From the NCBI RefSeq assembly GCF_002994635.1, contig NZ_PVNL01000042.1, positions 159,363 through 223,362 on the forward strand: 64,000 nt of DNA, given 5' to 3'. Below the pieces are notes generated by a model. It did no database searches. It worked only from the letters and a program-made list of their open reading frames with translations, and was not told the origin of the DNA. Shown one piece after another: positions 7,803 through 21,076 of this stretch; position 1 is the stretch's first letter, and each line of letters opens with the position of its first letter. The DNA is from Enhygromyxa salina (GTDB taxonomy: Bacteria; Myxococcota_A; Polyangia; Nannocystales; Nannocystaceae). The translations under genes and the position numbers were made by a program.

Positions 7803-8981
7803 GTGCTCTACGAAGCCGAGCTGTACCTCTCCTCTGCCGCGCTGCAGTGTCTCGAGCCGCGCGAGGCAGGTGCGCTCGCGCGGCTGAGCACGTTCTTCGG
7901 TTTCACCACGCAGCTCGCCGAGCAGCGTCGGCTCCGGCTCGCGGCCGCGCTCGAGCGCGTGCTCGGGGCGCTGCGAGCCCGTGGCATCGATGACGCGGTG
8001 TTCGGCAGCCGTGACGGCGCGGCTTGCTTCGTCGACCGCGTCGGCGTGGCCGAGGACATCGACGCGCTGTCGGAGCAGGCCAGCGAGGCGCCGGTCGACT
8101 TTGACTGCTTGCGCCTGTTCGTGCGCGAAGCCACCCGCGACGATAGCGAGGCGGCGATCTTCGATCCTTATCGGGGCGAGATCGCCACCGAGCGCCCGCA
8201 GCTGCAGCTCGCCGTCGACGTCGAGATTCATCGGCTGATCCCGCTCGATGGCTACCCGCTGCGCCTGCGCGTGCACGGCCTGATCGCCGAGCTCAACTCG
8301 CCTGCCGACGAGCCCTGGGACACGCTCGCCCAGCGCACCGCCCACTACATCGAGCGCCGGTTCCCGACCCGGCGCGTCCACGGTCACGAGCATGTGCCCG
8401 AGGAATTTCAGCGACGCGTCGAGTCGCTCGCGCGCTCGCTGTGCCGCGAGTTCGACACCGAGCGCATCGATCTCACCCTGCGCAGCGCCATGGTGCTGCC
8501 TCGACACCCGCGCATGGGCACCCTCGAGGAGCTGCCGGCAGCCCTCGCCGCCGGCAGCTTCGCGCGCCTGCCCGGCCTCGAAGCCCCGCTGCGCTACGCG
8601 TTCGCCTGGCCCGAGGTCCACGCAGGTCTCTCGTACGAGCAGATGCTCGTGCTCGACGGTCGCGGTCGCCGGATGCTCGCGACCGGGCCCACGGCCGTGA
8701 CGGCGAGCGAGGACTCGCTCGCCGTCGGACATCCGCCGCTGCACTTGCCGGTCCCCGATCTGCTCGCGTTCTCCGGCCACGAATGGGACGCCGAGGCCCG
8801 CCGTGAGCTGCTGCTCGCGCCCGGTGCACCGTGCGAGGGCCTCGACGGCGACGCTGCGCTCAACAGCCATGAGCGACGCACCTTCGAGTGCGGCAGCCGC
8901 GGGCCCGCACGCGCGACGACGGTGAACCGAGGCAAGGGCTCCCGCTCGGGGCGGGGCTTCCCGGGGCAGCTCGGGTTTTAG
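7803..8981 (+). CDS. Hypothetical protein, unknown
   Basis: The 392-residue protein has no signal peptide or membrane segment and I do not recognise the family. It is rich in Arg, Glu and Leu, with a plausible globular body to about residue 340 ('LYEAELYLSS', 'IDALSEQASEAPVDF', 'VHGHEHVPEEFQRRV', 'GHPPLHLPVPDL') and a basic, Gly/Ser-rich tail. The codon bias is strongly coding. The start is GTG at 7803, supported by a TACACT element 5 nt upstream. It stands alone: minus-strand genes lie upstream and a separate lipoprotein pair begins about 210 nt downstream. Confidence 0.7.
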   Translation: MLYEAELYLSSAALQCLEPREAGALARLSTFFGFTTQLAEQRRLRLAAALERVLGALRARGIDDAVFGSRDGAACFVDRVGVAEDIDALSEQASEAPVDFDCLRLFVREATRDDSEAAIFDPYRGEIATERPQLQLAVDVEIHRLIPLDGYPLRLRVHGLIAELNSPADEPWDTLAQRTAHYIERRFPTRRVHGHEHVPEEFQRRVESLARSLCREFDTERIDLTLRSAMVLPRHPRMGTLEELPAALAAGSFARLPGLEAPLRYAFAWPEVHAGLSYEQMLVLDGRGRRMLATGPTAVTASEDSLAVGHPPLHLPVPDLLAFSGHEWDAEARRELLLAPGAPCEGLDGDAALNSHERRTFECGSRGPARATTVNRGKGSRSGRGFPGQLGF

Positions 8982-9191
8982 CAGGCCCTTCGGGCTGGGC
9001 CTTCACTGCGTTCAGGACGCTCGCGGGTTGACTCGCGGACCGTCGTCGCCGGCCGCTTCGGCACGACGAGAGCGGACCGCCGCCGGGTCAGCCACCGCGC
9101 GAGTAGGCCGCATCCTCGCTGAGATCCCAGCCGCTGCCGTGCACTACGGAGCGAGGTGACACTCTCGGGCTGCGGCGGTGTTCGAGTGCCC

Positions 9192-9653
9192 GTGAGGACC
9201 CCGAAAACCGAGATCCGCGTACGTTTGGAGGTGCTAATCGCCTGTCTGTGCGTGAGCAGCACGGTCGCGTGCACCCAGCCGGCGGCGTCGAACGAGCACG
9301 CCGCCCTGGCCAGCGCGACGGTCGCGAGCCGCACGCCGACCCACCGAGCGGCCCCGGCCCACCCCGAAAAGACCGCGAGCGGCCCACCGCTCGGGCTCGA
9401 GCCCGCCGCGACGGCAACACTCGAGGGTGAGGTCGCCGAGGTGCTGTCCGCGGGCAGCTACACCTACTTTCAGCTGCGGACCGACGCGCAAGATCGCTGG
9501 ATCGTGATCATGGGCGCGGGACCCGAGCCGGGCGCGCGGGTGCGTGTCTCGGTCATGGGCGAGCGCGCCGGCTTTTACTCGCCGCGACTCGACCGACACT
9601 TTGCGTCGCTGAGCTTCGCAACAATCGACAACCAAACTGAAGGACCGACATGA
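9192..9653 (+). CDS. Lipoprotein with NrfJ-like OB-fold domain
   Basis: With the GTG at 9192 the protein has 153 residues: a short basic start, a hydrophobic stretch 'LIACLCVSSTVAC' ending in a lipobox, a Thr/Ala/Pro-rich linker, and a C-terminal small OB-like domain ('LEGEVAEVLSAGSYTYFQLRT...WIVIMG...GARVRV...FYSPRLDRHFASLSF'). This pattern resembles the NrfJ-type domain that often reads 'GxVxExxxAgxYTYxxl...F.SkxLnR.Fd.I.F'. The function is unknown beyond a periplasmic or outer-membrane location. GTG or TTG starts at 9186, 9225 and 9231 are alternatives. Its stop overlaps the next gene by 4 nt (ATGA), so they form an operon. Confidence 0.68.
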   Translation: MRTPKTEIRVRLEVLIACLCVSSTVACTQPAASNEHAALASATVASRTPTHRAAPAHPEKTASGPPLGLEPAATATLEGEVAEVLSAGSYTYFQLRTDAQDRWIVIMGAGPEPGARVRVSVMGERAGFYSPRLDRHFASLSFATIDNQTEGPT

Positions 9654-10330
9654 TGCATGTGAATCAGACTCGATATCAGGTGTGGGCGAGCGTGCTGCTC
9701 GCGGGGACCCTCGCCACCGGCACAATTGGCTGTGGCGAGCCCGCGGGCGACACGGACACGGCCGTTGATAGCCAGACGGAGACCACCACCGCAACCGACA
9801 CTGCCGACACTGCCGACACTGCCGACACGGCCGACACGGAGAGCGGCGAGACCACGGACGGCGACGCAGCGACCCGCGCGCTCTACGATTGTGTCGACCC
9901 CAACTTTGGCGCCTCGCCGCTGGCCGGGCCTGGCTATGACCCCGAGATGGGGCTGCTCGAGCCAGCCGCCGAGTCGTACGTGGCCCACACCACGCAGATC
10001 ATGGTCCGCGACACCCCAGAGGCCGCCGAGGACTTCGACGCCTACCTCGACGAGGTCGTCGCGGAGATCATGCAGAGCGAGGGCCTGATCGCGGTCTCGC
10101 TGGGCGGGGAGCCGACCTGTGGGTTCGCGCGTACGCTGGGTGTCTGGCGCGACGAGCAGGCCATGATGGCGTTTGTGTTCTCGAACGCACACGCCAACGC
10201 GATGGCGAACGCGGCGAGCGTCTCGCTCACCGACCGCGTGACCCATTGGCAGATCACGGCCGAGGACCTGCCCGATCTGTGGGCCCAGGCGTTCGAACAG
10301 ATCGACGAGATCGAGCCAAACATCCACTGA
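9650..10330 (+). CDS. Lipoprotein with (TAD)n linker and possible ABM-like domain
   Basis: The 226-residue protein starts with a lipoprotein signal ending 'TGTIGC', followed by a Thr/Asp linker that repeats Thr-Ala-Asp several times. Residues about 80-226 form one domain with 'AHTTQIMVRDTPEAAEDF', 'SEGLIAVSLGGEPTCGFARTLGVWRDEQAMMAFV' and 'VTHWQITAEDLP'. This resembles the dimeric alpha-beta barrel of antibiotic-biosynthesis-monooxygenase-like proteins (weak call). It is the second gene of an operon with the NrfJ-like lipoprotein (4-nt overlap). A strong hairpin lies about 70 nt after the stop. The catalytic role is not determined. Confidence 0.65.
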   Translation: MMHVNQTRYQVWASVLLAGTLATGTIGCGEPAGDTDTAVDSQTETTTATDTADTADTADTADTESGETTDGDAATRALYDCVDPNFGASPLAGPGYDPEMGLLEPAAESYVAHTTQIMVRDTPEAAEDFDAYLDEVVAEIMQSEGLIAVSLGGEPTCGFARTLGVWRDEQAMMAFVFSNAHANAMANAASVSLTDRVTHWQITAEDLPDLWAQAFEQIDEIEPNIH

Positions 10331-10400
10331 CGTCACTGAGTTGAACCCCAGGGGGGCGCTCGGCACACCGCAACAGAAGCCCGAGCCCTCGCCGAGTCGC

Positions 10401-10432
10401 GCCGAGCACCCACCAAGTCGTGGGTGCTCGGC
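10401..10432 (+). terminator. Strong 13-bp stem-loop between lipoprotein and M28 genes
   Basis: GCCGAGCACCCAC (10401-10413) and its exact complement (10420-10432) flank a 6-nt loop. There is no T-tract after it. It could stop transcription from the lipoprotein operon (Rho-assisted) or be a folded leader of the downstream peptidase mRNA. A second small hairpin (GCTTGC/GCAAGC) lies near 10607-10622. I see no gene in the rest of 10331-10643. Confidence 0.5.
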
Positions 10433-10643
10433 CGAGCGTCTGCGGGCAGACCGGCGCGGTCCAGGTGGTGCGAACGACGGCGGTCGTGCTGGCCCGGAGC
10501 CGGGCGACAGCGCAGGCCGGGGCCGGCGCGAAACCGCAGAACACGACGATCTCTGCGAGCGAGGGCCAATGCGAGGCGCCGCGCCGTGACCGGGCCGCCC
10601 CCCAGCTTGCGCCCGCAAGCGCGGGCCGGGTATGGGTTGGCGT

Positions 10644-12224
10644 ATGTCGCAGACCGCCGCTTCCATCGGGATCGCTCGCGTTTGTCTGGCGCCCGGCTTG
10701 CGGGCGGGCCTCCTCGCAGTCCTGATCACCGCGCCAGCGTGGGCGAGCGGGTGCGCGAGCGAGGGCTCGGCCAACACCGTCTGGGCCCAGCCGGCCGGGG
10801 ACATGCCGCTGCCGAGCGCGGCCGCGGACGCGCCCAGCGTGGATCCGCCGACGAGCGGCAGCGTGGCCCCGCGCACGCCCGCGCTCGAGGCCAAGTACGT
10901 CGAGGCTGCGGCCAAGCTGACGGCGATGGCCGAGGACGACACCCGCGCGTGGGACCGGCTCGCCCATGTCGCCGACACCTTCGGTCATCGCCTGTCCGGC
11001 TCGGCGTCGCTCGAGAAGACGATCGACTGGGCGATCGAGACCATGGCGGCAGACGGGCTCACGGACGCGCGCCGCGAGAAGGTGATGGTCCCGCACTGGG
11101 TCAGGGGCAGCGAGTCGGCGGAGATCCTGGGGCCGGTCAAGCGACCGCTGCCCGTGCTCGGGCTGGGCATGACGGTGGGCACGCCCGGACGGGGGATCAC
11201 CGCCGAGGTGATCGTGGTCGCGGATCTAGACGAGCTCGATCGCCGCGCGAGTGAGCTGGCCGGCAAGATCGTGGTGATCAATCAAGCGATGCCCGGCTAC
11301 GACTACGAGCACCACGACGCGTCGTATGGGTCCACGGTCCAGATCCGCGCGCACGGTCCCTCGCGGGCGGGGGCGCACGGCGCCAAGGCGGTGCTGATCC
11401 GCTCGGTCACGGCCAGCAGCTTGCGAACGCTGCACACGGGCGCGCTCAACTACGCCGAGGGGCAGCCCAAGATCCCCGCGGCCGCGATCACGCCGGAGGA
11501 CGCCGAGTGGTTCACGCGCATGGCCGCGCGCGGAGAGACGATCGAGGTTCGCCTGCAGCTCGGCGCCAAGCTGTTGCCCGATGCCGTCAGCGCCAACGCG
11601 GTCGCCGAGCTGCGCGGGCGCGAGAAGCCCGAGGAGATCGTGGTGATCGGCGGACACATCGACTCGTGGGATGTCGGCGACGGCAGCACCGACGACGGCG
11701 CGGGCTGCCTGATGGCCATGGAGGCCGCGCTGATGTTGAAGGAGCTCAACCTGATCCCGCGCCGGACGATCCGCGTGGTGTTGTTCACCAACGAAGAGAA
11801 CGGCCTGCGCGGCGGCAAGGCGTACGCGCAGGCCCACGCGGACGAGCTGCACGTGGCGGGCATCGAGTCCGACAGCGGCGCGGGGGCGCCGTGGGGGTTT
11901 GGCGTGGGCCAGAGCCAGGCCGACCTCGACTCGCTGCTCCGCTTCGCGCCGCTGTTCGAGACGCTCGGGGCCAACAATTTCGTGGTCGGCGGCGGCGGGG
12001 CCGACATCTCACCGCTGACGGCGGAGGGCATGCTCGGGATCGCGTTGCGACCCGACACCAGCCACTACTTCGACCTGCATCACAGCCCGGCCGACACGAT
12101 CGACAAGATCCCGCCTTACCATCTCGAGCGCAACGCGGCCGCGCTGGCGCTCATGGCCTATATCCTGGCCGAGCGGGACCTGCCGCAGCCCACCGCCACG
12201 CCCGAGCCCGCCGCCGCGCACTGA
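10644..12224 (+). CDS. M28-family zinc metallopeptidase lipoprotein
   Basis: The protein has about 526 residues. A signal with 'ASGC' lipobox suggests surface or periplasmic anchoring. A PA-like insert follows (residues about 190-330), then the M28 catalytic domain with zinc ligands: 'GGHIDSWDVGDGSTDDGAG' (His, Asp), 'TNEENGLRGG' (general-base Glu pair), 'ESDSGAGAPWG' (Asp) and 'DTSHYFDLHHS' (final His). The order resembles carboxypeptidase Q-type aminopeptidases. It probably removes amino acids from extracellular peptides, fitting a predatory or proteolytic lifestyle (inference). ATG 10632 is an alternative start. It is followed after 8 nt by the thymidine kinase gene, so the two are probably co-transcribed. 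Confidence 0.9.
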   Translation: MSQTAASIGIARVCLAPGLRAGLLAVLITAPAWASGCASEGSANTVWAQPAGDMPLPSAAADAPSVDPPTSGSVAPRTPALEAKYVEAAAKLTAMAEDDTRAWDRLAHVADTFGHRLSGSASLEKTIDWAIETMAADGLTDARREKVMVPHWVRGSESAEILGPVKRPLPVLGLGMTVGTPGRGITAEVIVVADLDELDRRASELAGKIVVINQAMPGYDYEHHDASYGSTVQIRAHGPSRAGAHGAKAVLIRSVTASSLRTLHTGALNYAEGQPKIPAAAITPEDAEWFTRMAARGETIEVRLQLGAKLLPDAVSANAVAELRGREKPEEIVVIGGHIDSWDVGDGSTDDGAGCLMAMEAALMLKELNLIPRRTIRVVLFTNEENGLRGGKAYAQAHADELHVAGIESDSGAGAPWGFGVGQSQADLDSLLRFAPLFETLGANNFVVGGGGADISPLTAEGMLGIALRPDTSHYFDLHHSPADTIDKIPPYHLERNAAALALMAYILAERDLPQPTATPEPAAAH

Positions 12225-12232
12225 GTCACGTC

Positions 12233-12814
12233 ATGGCCAAGCTGTATTTTCGCCACGGAACAATGGACAGCGCCAAGACGATGAACTTGCTGGCGGTGGC
12301 CCACAACTACCGGCAGCAGGGCAAGCGCGTGGCGCTGCTCAAGCCGCGGCTCGACGATCGCTTTGGCGGCCGCGTGATCGCTTCGCGCTCGGGTCTGAAG
12401 AAAGAGGTTGATCTGCTGCTCGAGGACGACACCGAGCTCGATCCGCCGTTCTTCGCCGAGCTCGACTGTGTGCTGGTGGACGAGGCGCAATTTCTGTCGA
12501 TCAAGGTCATCGAGCAGCTGCGCGACGTGACCCGCACCTGCAACGTGCCGGTGATCTGCTATGGGCTGCGGACTGACTTTCGCACCCGGTTGTTTCCCGG
12601 GGCCCAGCGGCTGTTCGAGCTGGCTGACTCGATCGAGGAGATCAAGGTCACCTGTCAGTTTTGCAATCGCAAGGCGATCTTCAATATGCGGTTGGTCGAC
12701 GGCGAGCCGACCGCGGACGGCGAGCAGATCCAGCTGGGCGCCAACGAGAGCTACGCGCCCGCGTGTCATGTCTGCTATGTGGAGCGGCTGCCTGGCGTGA
12801 TCGAAGGCTCCTGA
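12233..12814 (+). CDS. tdk: Thymidine kinase
   Basis: The 193-residue protein has type II thymidine kinase length and motifs: a P-loop 'GTMDSAKT' (one Gly of the usual GxxxSGKT is Ala), the Walker B-like 'DCVLVDEAQFL', 'VICYGLRTDFRTRLFPG' and the lasso and zinc cysteines 'CQFC' and 'CHVC'. It phosphorylates thymidine to dTMP with ATP in the salvage pathway. The P-loop change to SAKT deserves notice, but the Lys and Thr that bind phosphate remain. Its 3' end overlaps the convergent membrane-protein gene by 40 nt. It is probably co-transcribed with the M28 peptidase, although a functional link is not obvious. Confidence 0.93.
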   Translation: MAKLYFRHGTMDSAKTMNLLAVAHNYRQQGKRVALLKPRLDDRFGGRVIASRSGLKKEVDLLLEDDTELDPPFFAELDCVLVDEAQFLSIKVIEQLRDVTRTCNVPVICYGLRTDFRTRLFPGAQRLFELADSIEEIKVTCQFCNRKAIFNMRLVDGEPTADGEQIQLGANESYAPACHVCYVERLPGVIEGS

Positions 12815-14835
12815 GCCTCGGCGAGCCACACGCGGGCACACAGTCGGCGGTGACCCACGCGGATCGGCCGGATGCTGAGTAGCGCCAAGCTGACCAACGT
12901 CACGAACAACACATAGTGCGCGGGTGCATCGACCGCGCGCTCGAGCCAGGGCTCGGGCCCAAAGCTGACCCACGCGCTCAACGCCACGACCGTCACCAGC
13001 ACCACCCAACACGCGGCGAGGCTGCGCGCCCGCCATGGCCCGCGTGCTTGGGGTAGGTCGTCGAGTGCCTCCATGAACCGCGATGACAGGGGCGAGTCGA
13101 GCTGCGGGTCGTCGTGAACCGGGCTGGGCAAGGCGAGCGCGAAGCAGCGCGTGGCGACGCGGTGGTGAGCCAAGCCGATCACCCAGACCACGAGCGGCGA
13201 GAGGGTCACCAACACCAGGCCGCTCGACTCCCAGTCGAGCCAGTCGAGCGCGAACCGACACTCCCCGACGCCTGGCATGCAGACATGCAGGGGAACACCC
13301 GAGGCGCTCAGGCCGACGTCGAAGGCGATCGCTACCCAAGCCAGCACTGCCCCAAGCACGATCACGCTGCGAGACCTGTGCGTCTGACCAAGCTCGAGGT
13401 CTCGCGCCTTGCCGCGGCGCAGCCAGCCCAACCCGATGCTGTCGACCAGGCCACACTCGCCGAGATCCGCGCGATAGGGATCCGCGGTGGGCCGCCCGAT
13501 GATCGTGGCTCGGATCTGCATGAGCTCACGATGGACGCCGCGGCGCAGCTCTGCATCGAACAACCGCGTCGCGTCGACCCAGGTCGCGGGCAGGCTGCGC
13601 ACCCGGACCCGATCGACGCCGCGGGTCGCGAGCGCCTCCAGCTCATCGGGGGCGAGCGCCTCGAACCGAGCGATGAAGTCGTAGTAGGACTCCTCGAATT
13701 GTGGGTCCGCGCCGCGCTCGAGCTGCGCGCGCTCGAGCCCGGGGCTGGGCAAGCGCTGACGAACTGGCGCTGGGGCGTCGGCTTCGAGCGGGGCCTGCAG
13801 CCAGACGAACCCGAGCCCGGCGCAGAGCAGCAGCAGCATGCCGACCAGCGGAAACCCCTCGCGGGCTTCGAACGCGTAGAGCAGCTCCCCGGCTCCGGCC
13901 AAGGCGAGGATCACGACCGCGAGACAGCCGGCGAGGACACCGAGGGCGACCCAGCTCCGCGACCGCGCGAGCGCGCGATGGCCCATGGCGAGCGCGGCCG
14001 GATCTGGGGTCGCGCGCGGCTGGGATGACCCACGAGCGGGGCGTTGCAGCGGGACCGGGGCAGGTGCGCCAGCAAGCGGGCGAGGGGTGCGGCGCCGTCG
14101 GGTGGAGCGGCGGTCGAGCAGCCCAAGTCGGGCGCACAGCTCGAGCAGACCGAACGCGACGACGTAGGCCACACCCGGAAGCACCCACGGCCGCGGGTGC
14201 TGCCCCGCCACGAAGTCTTCGACGCCGAGCGAGGCCAGCGGCGCGGCGGCACAGACGGCCAGCAGACACGCCAGGCCAACCCGCCACAGCCCGCGACAGC
14301 CCGGGGGGCGGGCGCGTGCGTCGATCACCGCGGCCTCGATGCGCAGCACGACCGCGAGCCGCCCAAACCCGACGAACGCGGCCTGATAGTTGCCGGTTGG
14401 CCACACGCAGCCGAAGTCCCAGCCCTCGAGCTCGACGCCGAGATCGATCGCCCGTCGAAACAGCGCCATGTCGAGCTGCGTGAGCGCGGCCATGAGCACG
14501 GCCCCTGACAGACCGACGCGCGCGATGACACGCCGACGACGGACTCGGTCGACCTCCGCGGTCGCTGTCGTGCGGCGCGGCCAGATCGCGAGCGTTGGCG
14601 CGAGCGCGGTGATCACTGCCAACCCGATCAGGAACCAATCGGGCGAGGCCCACAACAACTCGCGCAACAGCTCGCCGTTGCCGGGGCTCGAGTGCGTGAA
14701 CAGCCTCCCGAATCCGAGCTGGTTGAGCACCAGGCCGAGCGCAAACGCGACCCAAGCCGCGATGGTCAGCCGCCGAGCCGTCGCGCGCAGTCTCGGGTCA
14801 TGTTGGACGAGGACTGCGGGCGGGGCGGATGGCAC
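12775..14835 (-). CDS. Large polytopic membrane protein, unknown
   Basis: The 686-residue protein has about ten hydrophobic segments, four or five before residue 250, two around 300-345 and three in the last 200, separated by Arg/Pro-rich cytosolic loops. I do not recognise the family. A central soluble stretch (residues about 370-480: 'EESYYDFIARFEALAPDELEALATRGV') may be a small helical domain. The start is GTG at 14835. Its last 40 nt overlap the convergent tdk gene, so both genes share coding DNA on opposite strands. It follows the ApaH-like gene on the same strand after about 95 nt. Confidence 0.72.
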   Translation of the reverse strand: MPSAPPAVLVQHDPRLRATARRLTIAAWVAFALGLVLNQLGFGRLFTHSSPGNGELLRELLWASPDWFLIGLAVITALAPTLAIWPRRTTATAEVDRVRRRRVIARVGLSGAVLMAALTQLDMALFRRAIDLGVELEGWDFGCVWPTGNYQAAFVGFGRLAVVLRIEAAVIDARARPPGCRGLWRVGLACLLAVCAAAPLASLGVEDFVAGQHPRPWVLPGVAYVVAFGLLELCARLGLLDRRSTRRRRTPRPLAGAPAPVPLQRPARGSSQPRATPDPAALAMGHRALARSRSWVALGVLAGCLAVVILALAGAGELLYAFEAREGFPLVGMLLLLCAGLGFVWLQAPLEADAPAPVRQRLPSPGLERAQLERGADPQFEESYYDFIARFEALAPDELEALATRGVDRVRVRSLPATWVDATRLFDAELRRGVHRELMQIRATIIGRPTADPYRADLGECGLVDSIGLGWLRRGKARDLELGQTHRSRSVIVLGAVLAWVAIAFDVGLSASGVPLHVCMPGVGECRFALDWLDWESSGLVLVTLSPLVVWVIGLAHHRVATRCFALALPSPVHDDPQLDSPLSSRFMEALDDLPQARGPWRARSLAACWVVLVTVVALSAWVSFGPEPWLERAVDAPAHYVLFVTLVSLALLSIRPIRVGHRRLCARVWLAEAQEPSITPGSRST

Positions 14836-14929
14836 CGCCCCACGAACGGGGCTGGTTGGGGTTCGGTCCAGAAAAATGTTCGGCGCGGGGGACCTCGCTG
14901 CGAGTCGTCGCGCTCGCGTCTTGCAGGGC

Positions 14930-15640
14930 CTAGACCTGCACGACGCGGTCCTCTTCGAGACACCACGCCGTCAGCGGCCCCCCGTAGACGCAGCCAGAGT
15001 CGAGGCCGATCGTGTTGGGCCCGCGATAGTGACCGCGCCGGGCCCAGTGGCCGTGCACGATCAACGCGTCGCCAGCGTAGAACGAGTCCCACGGCTGAAA
15101 CGGCGGCGGACAGCCCTCGGGTGCCCCGTCGAACCGGTTGCGCTCGCCGCTGGCCGTGCAGCAGCGCACCCGGGTTGCGAACGAGACCTCGTCGGACTGC
15201 AGCCAGTCATCGTCGTGCTCGCCCGCGTTGATCCGCGCGGCTGCAGCGTGCAGATCGTGCCAGCGCGGATCGATGCCCGCGTGGACCAGCCATACGTCGC
15301 GCCCGCCTTCGAGGCCGGGTAGGAACGCCAACGCAGGGAGCGCCCGCAGGGAAGCGAACAGCTGTTCGGCGTCGGGGGCGGCAAACAGCTCGTCGAGGGT
15401 GTCGGGCTTGCGGGGCCAGCGTCCGGCCCGAGCACACAGGGCGTAGATCTCGTGGTTGCCGATCACGCCGCGCCCGCCCAGCTCGCGCCAGCGCCGGAGC
15501 ACGCCCAGCGAGTCCGGGCCGCGGTTGATCAGATCCCCGGCCGCCCACAGCTGGTCGCGCGCCGGGTCGAAGGCGATCGCGGCGAGCAGGGCGTCGAGCT
15601 CGCGGGCGCAGCCTTGCAGGTCTCCGACGATCCAGCGCAC
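14930..15640 (-). CDS. ApaH-like symmetrical Ap4A hydrolase/metallophosphatase
   Basis: The 236-residue protein has PPP-family phosphoesterase motifs in order: 'VGDLQGC' (GDxxG), 'AAGDLINRGPDS' (GDxVxRG), 'IGNHE' (GNHE), 'VHAG' and, near the end, 'IVHGHWARRG'. This order and length fit bacterial ApaH, which cleaves diadenosine tetraphosphate to two ADP, although ApaH is usually about 270-280 residues. The start is GTG at 15640, giving a start directly at the first strand. A TATAAC -10 element ends 7 nt upstream, so the mRNA should be leaderless. The frame is open further upstream but the composition there is not coding. Confidence 0.82.
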   Translation of the reverse strand: MRWIVGDLQGCARELDALLAAIAFDPARDQLWAAGDLINRGPDSLGVLRRWRELGGRGVIGNHEIYALCARAGRWPRKPDTLDELFAAPDAEQLFASLRALPALAFLPGLEGGRDVWLVHAGIDPRWHDLHAAAARINAGEHDDDWLQSDEVSFATRVRCCTASGERNRFDGAPEGCPPPFQPWDSFYAGDALIVHGHWARRGHYRGPNTIGLDSGCVYGGPLTAWCLEEDRVVQV

Positions 15641-15647
15641 GTACAGC

Positions 15648-15653
15648 GTTATA
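15648..15653 (-). promoter_or_regulatory. TATAAC -10 element before ApaH-like gene
   Basis: On the minus strand TATAAC ends 7 nt before the GTG start at 15640. TTGCAC lies 15 bp upstream as a possible -35. A leaderless transcript is predicted. Confidence 0.5.
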
Positions 15654-15835
15654 CACCAGCAGCCCGTGGTGCAACGCCTGGCTCGCACATCCGGCCGAGC
15701 ATGCGCCACTCGCGGATCGTCTCCTCGATCGTGCGACGCTCCACCTGGAGGTGGGCTGGCCCCCGAGTGGGTAGGTTTGGTTTCGCCCGGCGATGCGCGC
15801 AATGGTACATCGCTCGAATCGACCCAGGGACAGCG

Positions 15836-15865
15836 TTGCACAGCGCAGATGGTGGATTGTACACT
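15836..15865 (+). promoter_or_regulatory. Candidate sigma-70-type promoter of the large kinase gene
   Basis: TTGCAC (15836-15841), an 18-bp spacer and TACACT (15860-15865) form a reasonable promoter pointing to the kinase gene at 16061, implying a 5' UTR of about 190 nt. The rest of 15654-16060 is lower in G/C than its neighbours and holds no other feature I can support. Confidence 0.4.
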
Positions 15866-16060
15866 GATCACATTCACGGCCCGGCAAGCGCGAAATCGAC
15901 ATCGAGTGCGAATATGGGTTCCTGGTCATGGTGCCGATGCTATTGCGAGGTTCGCACGAGCTACCTGGTGTCATTGTGTGAAAAACGCGCTTGGGACATC
16001 GAGCGCTTCGAGGCGCTCGTTTGCTGTATTCTCGAAGCTACCGACTCGCGGAAAAGACGC

Positions 16061-21073
<5,013 letters not shown>

Positions 21074-21076
21074 GCG

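Noticed and set aside
12843..12860. Partial match (CAGTCGGCGGTGACC) to the shared TauE/mutA promoter element
   Set aside because: It lies inside a gene, lacks the TGTGGG and TGCTA parts and matches over only about 9 nt.
15452..16060. Upstream in-frame extension of the large kinase gene
   Set aside because: It runs through the low-G/C divergent promoter region and into the ApaH-like gene on the other strand; the kinase fold starts at ATG 16061.
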